Position numbers and translations under genes: made by a program. Source: Pseudomonas rhizosphaerae (GTDB lineage: Bacteria; Pseudomonadota; Gammaproteobacteria; Pseudomonadales; Pseudomonadaceae). Taken from it: 64,000 nucleotides of DNA. Location of the stretch: assembly GCF_000761155.1 (NCBI RefSeq), contig NZ_CP009533.1:3419001-3483000 (forward strand), read 5' to 3'. Positions 53,957-62,707 of the stretch are shown piece by piece (position 1 is the stretch's first letter; every line of letters starts with the position of its first letter). The notes under the pieces were generated by a model that saw nothing but the letters and a program-made list of their open reading frames with translations, had not been told where the DNA came from and made no database searches.

Positions 53957-56900
53957 TTCAACCCCAAGCTATCAAGAACCGACTGAGGAACATTCCCCTC
54001 AAAAACTTTTGTATCACTTCCCTTCTTGGGGAAATATGTTCCATTCGGAGCTTGGTTCCATTCGACCACCTTAATCCGAGAGCTAGACACATCATATAGT
54101 GCACGCCCCTCAGGACCGTAGATAACAACATGCCCATTTCCAAGATTTGCATAAGAATCTGGAGTTTGCCCTTGCAACGGATACTGAACACCACCACGCG
54201 TTCCCGTGAACGTCACATTCGTTTCCCTGAGTCCCTTGGTATAATCTAAATCAATAGTATTACCGGCAGAGTCCGTAGTGAACCTGGGTGTATTTGGAGC
54301 GTTAGTGGTTCCTTTCGCCCCACCCGCACTCCCCCTACCCGCCTTCCCACCAACCGCCATCGACGCAGCCGCCACCATAGCGTCGCGAATCGTCTCCTTC
54401 CGGGCGTCGCTGAACCCTAGCCGGTTTTGCAGCTCCTGCACAACCGAGTCGACCTTGGCGCCCGCCGTGACCTGTGCCAGGGCGTTTTGAACTTCATGGT
54501 TCTCAGCCAGCAGCAGCGCAAAGACGTGCTGAGCATTGGGGGCCACAGCCGTTGCTGCGAGGTCTTTGAGCTGCTCTGCTCTGGCCTGAGCATTGGCTAC
54601 CATCGACGATGTGGTGGCACAGAAGTCAGGGTTGGCAGCGCAAGACTGGAAGGCTGCAATTTCCTGATCACGGCTCAGCCTGACGAACTTTTGAAGAACA
54701 TCCTCTGAGCAACCACCGTCTTTAGCGGCGCAGGCGTTGAGCTCTTTGGCTGCGCGCGTGAGGTCGCTGTGGCTCAGGTGGTTGTATTGCGTGGCTGTGG
54801 CTGCGATGTTGGCGGCAATCTCAGGATCGCCGCCCGTCACCACGCTGGACAGCAGGCCTACCACATTCGACATGGCCAGCAGATTGGCCTTGGCCTGTTC
54901 GGCGCCCCCTTTGCCGGGCTCATAGCCTTCTGGCATGACCAGGTCCGCCAGGTAGCTGACCATGGCTTCATTCGCGCCACCGGCCAGGGCACCGGTCTTG
55001 AAGTCCTCGCCCATGGCCAATGCCTTCATGCCGCCCAACAGTGCGTGCGCCGCGACCTTGCTGGGGCTTCCTTCAACCATCGCAGAGTTGCCCAGCGCGT
55101 TTGCACCTTGGGCACCCGCAGCAGTGATCAGTGCGCTGACCATGCTGCTTGCAAAGTTGTCGCTGAGGCTGCCGCCGGTGATGGCTGTCTTGGCCAGCGA
55201 GTCGGCGCCGGCTTTGGCAGCGACCAGACCGGCACTGTCTGTGTCGAATCCGAGTCGCGTAGGGTCGTAGCCCAGCTGACCTGCAATGCCAGCGCTGGTA
55301 GCAGCGAGTGCATACCCTTTAAGGCTGTTACTGTTGAAGGTATCGCTGAGCGTATCGCTGACTTTGCCTTTGTTGTTGATGGCGCTGACGGTTGCTGTAC
55401 TTGCCATGGATGTAAGCGCGGCAGTCGCTGCCATATTGCCCAGCCCTGCAGAAGCGGTAGCAGTGGCTGCGGCCATGGTGCCGGTGGAAGAAGCGCCCAA
55501 TGCGGTGCCGGCTGAGGCAGCGGCGCCGCTGGCAGCGCCTGCGGTGAGAACCGACACGATGATCACGATGGCCAACATCGCCCCTTGGCCCAGTCCCGAG
55601 TGCCCATACTTGAACGACTCGTGCACTTCCTTGATCTGCTGCCAGTTCACATCCCCGCGTGCTTCTGCCTCTTTCAACCATGCCAATTGAGGGTCGACCT
55701 GGACCATGGTGTCGATGGTCTGGCTGACGGTGCTCTGATCGATATGCTTGATATCGATGTTCAGGCCTTCGGCCGCCCTGATAACCAACGCACCTTGCGC
55801 AACCAACTCACTCTGCCGCACCGTCTCATCAGTCCTGCCCTTGCCCTCCATGGACGTCCAGGCAAGATCACTGCTGCTCTTCTCGTGGCTCTCCTGCTTG
55901 AGATCCTTCACACCTTCAAAATCAACGGCGCCGCCGCTGTCCAGGGTCAGGTCCTTGCCGCTTTCCAGTTTGGCGACCTGATACTTTTGATCGCCGCCGC
56001 TTTCCAGGGTGAGGTTGCCACCGGTCTTGATTTCGGTGCCCACGTTGGTAACGGTGGTCGTCTCGTCGCGCTGGGTCTGTTTGCTGCCCAGGCTGCCCTT
56101 TTTCTTTTTGTCGTAAAGGGAATAATCGCTGTCTTGAGCGGCCAGCAGTTCCAGTTTTTCACCGGCGTACAGGTAGGCTTCGTCGCCTGCCGTGATACGG
56201 CTGGAGACCAGGGCCATGTCCTTGCCCGCCGTCAGGGCGATGTCGCCGCCTGCATCGAGCGAAGTGCCGATCTGGCTGACGTGATCTTCCCGTGCGGTGA
56301 CCTTTTTGGTTTTGGAATAGGTGTGCTGTTCGTCTGCCGCAGAACTCAGCGTGAGATCATCGACGGCTGCCATGGCGATGTTGCGTTTGGCGTCGATGTC
56401 GCTGGCAATGGCCGTCAGGTCACGACCGGCGGTGGCGATGACGTCCCGGCCTGCGGCGAGGCTGGAGCCGTGCTGGGTAACGGAACTGCTGTTGGCTTTG
56501 CGGCCGCGGTCATTGCTTTCAACCTGCTCGGCTGAAGTGATGTTGATATCTCGACCGGCGGCCAGTGTCAGGTCGTTGCCAGCTTGCAACACCCCACCCA
56601 CATTATTGACATCCCGCCCCGCCCACACGCTCAGATCATTAGCCGCCTCGATCCGAGCGGCCGTGTCCGCGAAGTCCCTGCGTTCGCTGCGGTAGCCGCT
56701 ACTGCTTTGATGGCTGGTCACCGTGCGCTCGTTGATCACGTCGCCGTTGACGGCGGTCAGGCTCACGTCGCGACCGGTGATCACGCCACCGGCCTTGTTG
56801 ACGAGGGTGTTGCTCGTCAACAGATCAAGTCGGCCGCCGGCCTGTACCAGGCCGCTGTTGACCAGGTTGTTGCCAGCGCTGGCGCTGAGGTTGTTGCTGG

Positions 56901-59900
56901 CTTTCAGGGTGCCTGCGTTGGTGAGGTCGTTACCGGAAACCAGGTTGACGTCGCGACCGGCGATCAACGCGCCGTCAGGGCCGAGGCGGTTGTTGGCCTG
57001 GGCCAGGTACAGCACGGGCACCAGCACGTTTTGGCCGTTGACCTTGTACTCTTCCAGCCAGACGATGTCGTGGGTCAGTGCTGCGACTTGCGCCGAGGTC
57101 AACGTGGTACCGACCGACAGGCCCAGTTGCTGCTTGCTGGCGATGGCGTTGTTCATCAAGTACTTGAACAGCGCTTCGTCGGAGTGCTGGCCGTCGATGA
57201 AGCGTTGGCCGGTACGGGCAACCAGCGCCTGCTGGATCAGCTTCTGTTCGTACAAGCCGTCGCCCAGGCGCTTGGCGCTTTCGTCCGGGTTATAGCCCAG
57301 ACCCGCCAGCAGGTAGTCTGAGCTCAGGAATTGCTTGAGGTCGGTGAGTGCCGGGTTGGTTTCGATCAGGTATTTGTGCGCCGGTGAGGTGCTCTGGGTT
57401 TCGGGCAGGCCTTGGACGCGGTTGATGGAGCCGGGTACGTGACCGTCCGTTGCCTTATGAGAGGCGACTTGACCCTCCACCTGAACGATACGGCCCTCGC
57501 TGGTGTCGGCGGTCTGGGTGCGCTGGGCCGCATCGATGCTCGCGCTGCCAATGGTCCAGCTGTGCGGGGCGGCATCGGCCTGTTTGGCGGCGGTATCCGT
57601 GGCGGCTAGGTCACTGAGACGGAACAGGCCATGTTCTCCACTGGGCAGACTGAAGCCTGGCAGAGACAGCGGGTTGATCTGTTGCTGAGCGAGATCGGGA
57701 GGCAGCTGCGCGTCGAGACTGACTCGGGTACTGAAATCGCTGCCTGACGCACCGGTGTCGGTGCGGGTGCCGCTGCTGACGTAGTGGTAGTCGTTGCGTA
57801 CCACGCTGTTGTCGAAGTTGTTCTGGGTAGTGATGCTGACGTCGCCAACCGCCTGAATGACCGCCGCGTAGCGTTGATCGCCGGTCGCCAGTTGTGTCAC
57901 ACGGGCGAAGTCCGGGAGCTCGGTCTCCATATAGGCGAGGAAGTGGCTGATACCCGCTTCCAGACCGCTCACGTTATTGGCATCGTACTGGTCACCTTCA
58001 AGCCAATACTGCGTGTTGAAGGCATTGGCTTCCGTCAACAGCCCGCCTGCACCTCGCTGGCGGTTGGTGCGGAAGGTCCGCACGTATTCGGTATCACCCG
58101 TTTCGATGCCGAGGTTGAACAGGTTGGTGACCGAGGCGTTCAGGTTGCCGCCCGTGACAATGGTGCTGCTCTGGTTGAGCAGGTCGCCGCCGTTGAAACT
58201 CAGGTTGCCGCCTGCGGTGATGCTCGATGCCTGGCTCGCTTGGGTGACTTCCAGCTTTTGGCGTTCCAGGACTTCGAAGACGAAATTGCGTTTGCCCGAA
58301 CAGTCGCCGGCGTTGACGCCCTCGATACAGGCCACCTGATAGATCTTGCCGGTGTAGATGCCGGCGTCATTGACGGTGAGCACTTCGCGCACGTTTTCGA
58401 TGGTGCTGGCAGCCAAGCTCATGCTGCCGTCGCTTTGCAGCGTCGAGGAGCTGTTGCGAATCAGGCTGGCGTGGCCGCCATTGCCGTCGCGATCGATGCG
58501 CAGATTGGCCAGGCTGTAGACGTCGGCGTAGCGGTTGGTGAAGGTGTCGACCTGCAAGCCCATGTCACCGCCGCTGAAGAGCAGTCCTCGCTCGTTGAGC
58601 AAGGCGCCGGTCTTGAGCGTTAGGGATTGGGCGCTGCCGAGGGTGCCGTAGTTGTCGATGTTGCCGGCCGTGATCCCGGCGTCATCCACAGAAGTGATGC
58701 GGCCCCGATTGAGCAAGGCGCCGCCAACGCCCAGCTTCAAGCCAGCGCCGGAGGTGATGCTGGCCGGTGTCGCGAGTTGCAGTTGGGCGGCGTCGATCTG
58801 CAGGCTGCCCAGGCTGGTGACGCGGCCATTGCCCGAATAGGTACCGCTGAGCCCAAGCCAGAGGTCACCGTCACTGGCCAGCTTGCCGTCGTTGCTCCAG
58901 TTGACGCCTTCACCGCGCAGGCTCTGTGAAGCGAGCAACTGGCCGCTGGCGGTCTGGTGAAAGTTGCCGACCTTGAGGGTCAGGCGCCCGGCTTGCAGCA
59001 CGCCGCTGTTGGTCCAGCTGTCGGCATTGAGGGTCAGGCCACCACGGGTAACTAGGCTGCCACCAGCGGCGGTGACGTTGGCGCTGGAGATATTGAATTC
59101 ACCCAGGCCTACGTGCAGCAGAGAGCCGTTGGTATTGCGGAAGCTGCCTGCGTCGACCGTCAGATCGGCGTTCGCAATCTCGATCACGCCACCCTGGTTA
59201 TCCAGCACACCGCCTACGTGATACACCGAGGCGCCGTCCGTGCCGAGTGCGCGCAGGGTGCCGCCCTGGTTATCGAGGTTGGCCGCGGTGATGTCGAAGA
59301 AGGAGTCGCTTTCGATGATGCCGGAGCGGTTGATCAGCGTACCGCCCAGGGCAAAACGCACACGGCCGCCGGCAATCTGGCCGGCGTTGGTGAGGGTGTC
59401 GGCGTTGACGTCGATCAGACCTTTTGCATACAGGCCGCCTGCGCTGTTGTTGAAGTCAGCGGTGGTGATGCTGGCGTCGCCACTCTGCGCGGCGATGCGG
59501 CCATTCTGGTTGTCGAGGCCGGCCAGGGCTAACAAGGTCAGGCGTTGGCCTTGCAGGGTGCCTTGAGCGTTGAGCAGGCTACCGGCCATGCGCGCCTCAA
59601 GAGCGCCGCGCAGGCTGGAAAGGATGCCGCCACGGTTGTCCAGGCTCCCGGCGTTCAGTACCAGGTCGCCGTTCTGGGCGATGAGGCGACCGTTGGCGTT
59701 GTCGATCGCGCCACGGGTGTGCAGCGTCAGGCCGGTCTGGCTCTGTACGGCACCCCCGCCGTTTTCCAGCTCAGCGGCGCTGAGGCTGACGGCGCCATTC
59801 TGGCTGTAGATCAAACCGTCGGCGCCGTTCTGTACGGTACCGCTGGCCTCCACGGTCAGTTGATCGAGCGCCGCCAGCGTGCCACGGTTGCGGTTGTCCA

Positions 59901-62682
59901 GGCTGCCGGTGAGCAGGCTCAGCAGACTTTTGCTGACCAGTTGCCCACCTTGGTTGTCGATGTGCGCAGCGCGCTGAATGCGCAGAGGGCCACCGCTGGC
60001 GAATTTGCCTTGAGCGTTGATCAGGGTCCCCAGCAAGTCGAGCGTGATGCTGCCGATGCTGGCCCATTGACCACTGGTATTGTCCAGTTGCGTACCGGTA
60101 AAGCTCAGGTCCTGCTGGCTGTTGACGGTCCCGGCGCGGTTGCTCAGGTCTGTGGCTCGAACGGTCAGTTCTGCGCCGCTGTCAATCAGACTGCCTTCGC
60201 TGTTGTCGAGCGTGTCTTGCACGGTCAGGCTTTGCCCGGCGCCGCTGCTTAGAATGCCGCCTTGGCTGTTGTCCAGGCGGGCGCTGTCGATGTTCAGACG
60301 TCCGGCACTGGCCAGCGCACCGGCCTTGCTGTTGAGCAGCGCCCCGCTCAGGTTGACTGCCAGGTTGCCGTCGCGGCTGGAAACGGTGCCGTTGTCGCGG
60401 TTGTCCAGGCTGCTGCCCTGCAGGTTCACACCCTGCCAACCGGACAGCAGGCCATTGCGGTTGATGATGGCGCCGCTGATGACGGACAGCTGGCCGCTGC
60501 TGATGACTTTGCCAGCACGGTTGTCGAGCTGGGCACTGGTCAGGGTGTAGCTCTGATTGCTGGAAATTTCGCCGTTGCGATTGTCGACGGCGCCGATGCG
60601 ATTGAAGGTCAGAGGGCCTTCGCCGTTGATCAAGCCAGCGCTGTTGTGCAGCGTGCCGCCGTTGAGATCCAGACGCACAGCGCGGTTGCCAAGCAACTGG
60701 CCGCCCTGGTTGTCGAGGTCGGCGCTGTGGATGTCCAGCACGTTTGTCGCGTTGATCAGGCCATTGTTGCGGTTGAGCAGGCTGCCCTGGCTGGTCAGGT
60801 TCAGATCGCTGCGGCTGGTGAGCACGCCTTCGCTGTTGTCCAGGCTACCGGCCTGCACGCTGAGCGCGGCGGCGGCAATCTGGCCTTTGAGGTTGGCCAG
60901 GGCCCGCTCGATGTGCAGGGTCAGGGTCTGGTTGCTGAGCAGCTTGCCCGCTCTGTTGTCCAGGCTGCGGGCTTTGAGGGTGAAGGCCTGGCTGCTGGAG
61001 ATTTCACCGCCTTGGTTGTTCACTTCGGTCAGGTTTTTGAAGCTCAACCGCGTGGCGTTGATCAGGCCTCGCTGGTTATCAAGTACGCCCGACAAATCCA
61101 GGGTGATGGCTTGCAGGCTCGTTAGTTCGCCGCCCTGGTTGTTCAGGGTCTTACCGGTCAGCTGCACAGCCGCCTGACCTTGCAGCGCACCCTTGTCACG
61201 GTTATCCAGGTGGTCGACGGCCAGTTGCAGGCTGCGGTCGCCGCGCAGGGTGCCGGTGCGGTTGTCGCCGTTCACGGCGTTAACGCTCAGCTGGTTCTGG
61301 CTGGTGATGCGGCCCTGACGGTTGTCGAGATCTTTGGCGGTGACAGTGGCGCTCTCTATGGCCCTGATCTGGCCGCTGCGGTTGTCCAGATGGTCCGCGC
61401 GGGCCTCAAGGTTGGCACCGCTCAGGGTGCCGTTGCGGTTATCGATGGCATCTTTGCCCACGACTTTCAGGTTACGGCTGGCGACCACGCTGTTGCGGTT
61501 GCTGAACGCTTGCGCCTCGAGGCGTACGTCACCGTGAGCGTTGCGGCTTTTGTCGCCATTGACCCCTGCTTCGATGATGCCGCTGTTGGTCAACTGCCCG
61601 CCGCTGCTCAGGGTGATGCTGTCGCGGGCGGTCAGGTTGTTGGCGACGGTCAGGTTGCCACGGGTCTGCACCCGCAACTGGCTGCCTGCATGGACTGGGC
61701 CTTGGGCGTCGAGGTCGTGCGCCGTGAGGTTCACGGCGCCGCTGGCCGCCGCTTGGGCCAGGCTCAGGTGACCGTTGGCGTCGAGCTGGATGTCACCGGC
61801 GCTGGCCGCCAGATAACCGGCCAGCTTCACCCCGACGCCGGCTTCGGTGCCCACCAGCTTGATCGCACCGGCATACATGCCGCCCAGCGCGGAACTGTCG
61901 ATGGCCAGTTGCGGCTTGGCCGAGCCGTCGTCGGCACGGGCGGTGGCCTGCAGGGTCGCGGCGTCGACATCGCTGCGTCCCGCCACGATGGCGAGATTGC
62001 GCGCGTTGATCTGTGCGTTGATCTGGGCCGAGCGGGTGATGATCTCGAAACCATCGACATTGCTGGCGTTCAGGCCCTGGCCGTCGATGGAGATCGCGCC
62101 GCCATCGACCTGATAGCGCTGCACCCGGCCGTTCTCGACGATCGGCTTGCCGGTGGTCAAGGTCACCTGCGGGGTGTTGATGAAGCCGCAGCCGTTGCAG
62201 GTCATGCCATAGGGGTTGGCGACAATGACCTTGGCCGACTGCCCGGCGACTTCGGTATAGCCACGCAGCTGGCTGGGGTTGCCGCCGGTGACTTCGTTGA
62301 GAATGACGTTGGCCGCGGAGCCCGCCAGATTGGGGTTGCCAACGATGAGGCCACCCAGCTGAGTGCTTTGGGTGCGGCTGGTGGCGTTATTGAGGATCAC
62401 GCCCTGGCTGCCGACGTTGTAATCCTTGTACTGGTTGTGGGACAGACCGGTCGCATTGGGGGTAGCAATGTTGACGATCGGCACACCGTTGCCGGCCTGT
62501 TGCAGGCTGGTGCCTGGACCACTGACCACGATGCCTTCGGCTTGCGCCCACAGCGGTTGCCAGAACATGACGTTGGCCAGCAGCAACGCCAGCGCGCGCT
62601 TGGGCAGGCCGCAGAATTGCTCACGGGGCTGAATCCGGGCCGAAGTTTGTCGGGCCAGAAAAGCGAACTGGCGAACGTCCAT
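53953..62682 (-). CDS. cdiA: CdiA/filamentous haemagglutinin-family toxin (two-partner secretion)
   Basis: This 2909-residue surface protein carries a growth-inhibiting tip. An extended signal sequence (about residues 1-48, ending WAQA) precedes the TPS secretion domain (about 50-290, with NPYGMTCNGCGFINTPQVTL). FHA-1 repeats (LDNRxG-type, about 300-1430) form the stalk, followed by a central region with cysteines and YLIETNPALTDLKQFLSSDY near 1770, then FHA-2 repeats (about 1900-2310). A glycine/alanine-rich hydrophobic region (about 2360-2480), a pre-toxin region with four cysteines (about 2630-2690) and the linker (2714-2791) follow. The last 118 residues, from TTNAPNTPRFTTDSAG, are the unique toxin, of unknown activity. 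No VENN motif is visible. Confidence 0.92.
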   Translation of the reverse strand: MDVRQFAFLARQTSARIQPREQFCGLPKRALALLLANVMFWQPLWAQAEGIVVSGPGTSLQQAGNGVPIVNIATPNATGLSHNQYKDYNVGSQGVILNNATSRTQSTQLGGLIVGNPNLAGSAANVILNEVTGGNPSQLRGYTEVAGQSAKVIVANPYGMTCNGCGFINTPQVTLTTGKPIVENGRVQRYQVDGGAISIDGQGLNASNVDGFEIITRSAQINAQINARNLAIVAGRSDVDAATLQATARADDGSAKPQLAIDSSALGGMYAGAIKLVGTEAGVGVKLAGYLAASAGDIQLDANGHLSLAQAAASGAVNLTAHDLDAQGPVHAGSQLRVQTRGNLTVANNLTARDSITLSSGGQLTNSGIIEAGVNGDKSRNAHGDVRLEAQAFSNRNSVVASRNLKVVGKDAIDNRNGTLSGANLEARADHLDNRSGQIRAIESATVTAKDLDNRQGRITSQNQLSVNAVNGDNRTGTLRGDRSLQLAVDHLDNRDKGALQGQAAVQLTGKTLNNQGGELTSLQAITLDLSGVLDNQRGLINATRLSFKNLTEVNNQGGEISSSQAFTLKARSLDNRAGKLLSNQTLTLHIERALANLKGQIAAAALSVQAGSLDNSEGVLTSRSDLNLTSQGSLLNRNNGLINATNVLDIHSADLDNQGGQLLGNRAVRLDLNGGTLHNSAGLINGEGPLTFNRIGAVDNRNGEISSNQSYTLTSAQLDNRAGKVISSGQLSVISGAIINRNGLLSGWQGVNLQGSSLDNRDNGTVSSRDGNLAVNLSGALLNSKAGALASAGRLNIDSARLDNSQGGILSSGAGQSLTVQDTLDNSEGSLIDSGAELTVRATDLSNRAGTVNSQQDLSFTGTQLDNTSGQWASIGSITLDLLGTLINAQGKFASGGPLRIQRAAHIDNQGGQLVSKSLLSLLTGSLDNRNRGTLAALDQLTVEASGTVQNGADGLIYSQNGAVSLSAAELENGGGAVQSQTGLTLHTRGAIDNANGRLIAQNGDLVLNAGSLDNRGGILSSLRGALEARMAGSLLNAQGTLQGQRLTLLALAGLDNQNGRIAAQSGDASITTADFNNSAGGLYAKGLIDVNADTLTNAGQIAGGRVRFALGGTLINRSGIIESDSFFDITAANLDNQGGTLRALGTDGASVYHVGGVLDNQGGVIEIANADLTVDAGSFRNTNGSLLHVGLGEFNISSANVTAAGGSLVTRGGLTLNADSWTNSGVLQAGRLTLKVGNFHQTASGQLLASQSLRGEGVNWSNDGKLASDGDLWLGLSGTYSGNGRVTSLGSLQIDAAQLQLATPASITSGAGLKLGVGGALLNRGRITSVDDAGITAGNIDNYGTLGSAQSLTLKTGALLNERGLLFSGGDMGLQVDTFTNRYADVYSLANLRIDRDGNGGHASLIRNSSSTLQSDGSMSLAASTIENVREVLTVNDAGIYTGKIYQVACIEGVNAGDCSGKRNFVFEVLERQKLEVTQASQASSITAGGNLSFNGGDLLNQSSTIVTGGNLNASVTNLFNLGIETGDTEYVRTFRTNRQRGAGGLLTEANAFNTQYWLEGDQYDANNVSGLEAGISHFLAYMETELPDFARVTQLATGDQRYAAVIQAVGDVSITTQNNFDNSVVRNDYHYVSSGTRTDTGASGSDFSTRVSLDAQLPPDLAQQQINPLSLPGFSLPSGEHGLFRLSDLAATDTAAKQADAAPHSWTIGSASIDAAQRTQTADTSEGRIVQVEGQVASHKATDGHVPGSINRVQGLPETQSTSPAHKYLIETNPALTDLKQFLSSDYLLAGLGYNPDESAKRLGDGLYEQKLIQQALVARTGQRFIDGQHSDEALFKYLMNNAIASKQQLGLSVGTTLTSAQVAALTHDIVWLEEYKVNGQNVLVPVLYLAQANNRLGPDGALIAGRDVNLVSGNDLTNAGTLKASNNLSASAGNNLVNSGLVQAGGRLDLLTSNTLVNKAGGVITGRDVSLTAVNGDVINERTVTSHQSSSGYRSERRDFADTAARIEAANDLSVWAGRDVNNVGGVLQAGNDLTLAAGRDINITSAEQVESNDRGRKANSSSVTQHGSSLAAGRDVIATAGRDLTAIASDIDAKRNIAMAAVDDLTLSSAADEQHTYSKTKKVTAREDHVSQIGTSLDAGGDIALTAGKDMALVSSRITAGDEAYLYAGEKLELLAAQDSDYSLYDKKKKGSLGSKQTQRDETTTVTNVGTEIKTGGNLTLESGGDQKYQVAKLESGKDLTLDSGGAVDFEGVKDLKQESHEKSSSDLAWTSMEGKGRTDETVRQSELVAQGALVIRAAEGLNIDIKHIDQSTVSQTIDTMVQVDPQLAWLKEAEARGDVNWQQIKEVHESFKYGHSGLGQGAMLAIVIIVSVLTAGAASGAAASAGTALGASSTGTMAAATATASAGLGNMAATAALTSMASTATVSAINNKGKVSDTLSDTFNSNSLKGYALAATSAGIAGQLGYDPTRLGFDTDSAGLVAAKAGADSLAKTAITGGSLSDNFASSMVSALITAAGAQGANALGNSAMVEGSPSKVAAHALLGGMKALAMGEDFKTGALAGGANEAMVSYLADLVMPEGYEPGKGGAEQAKANLLAMSNVVGLLSSVVTGGDPEIAANIAATATQYNHLSHSDLTRAAKELNACAAKDGGCSEDVLQKFVRLSRDQEIAAFQSCAANPDFCATTSSMVANAQARAEQLKDLAATAVAPNAQHVFALLLAENHEVQNALAQVTAGAKVDSVVQELQNRLGFSDARKETIRDAMVAAASMAVGGKAGRGSAGGAKGTTNAPNTPRFTTDSAGNTIDLDYTKGLRETNVTFTGTRGGVQYPLQGQTPDSYANLGNGHVVIYGPEGRALYDVSSSRIKVVEWNQAPNGTYFPKKGSDTKVFEGNVPQSVLDSLGLK
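54311..54565. repeat. CdiA linker repeat, resident copy
   Basis: This part of cdiA, encoding about residues 2706-2791, recurs almost unchanged at 50392-50650, somewhat changed at 51581-51813 and more diverged at 48857-48990. All copies have the same orientation. They form long direct repeats between which recombination could swap or delete toxin tips. Confidence 0.8.
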
Positions 62683-62707
62683 GTCGATTACCTACTGAAA
62701 CGTGAAA

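Noticed and set aside
58900..61500. Regularly spaced similar DNA segments suggestive of a CRISPR or satellite array
   Set aside because: They encode the degenerate FHA-1 protein repeats of CdiA; the DNA repeats are imperfect, with no constant repeat-spacer structure.
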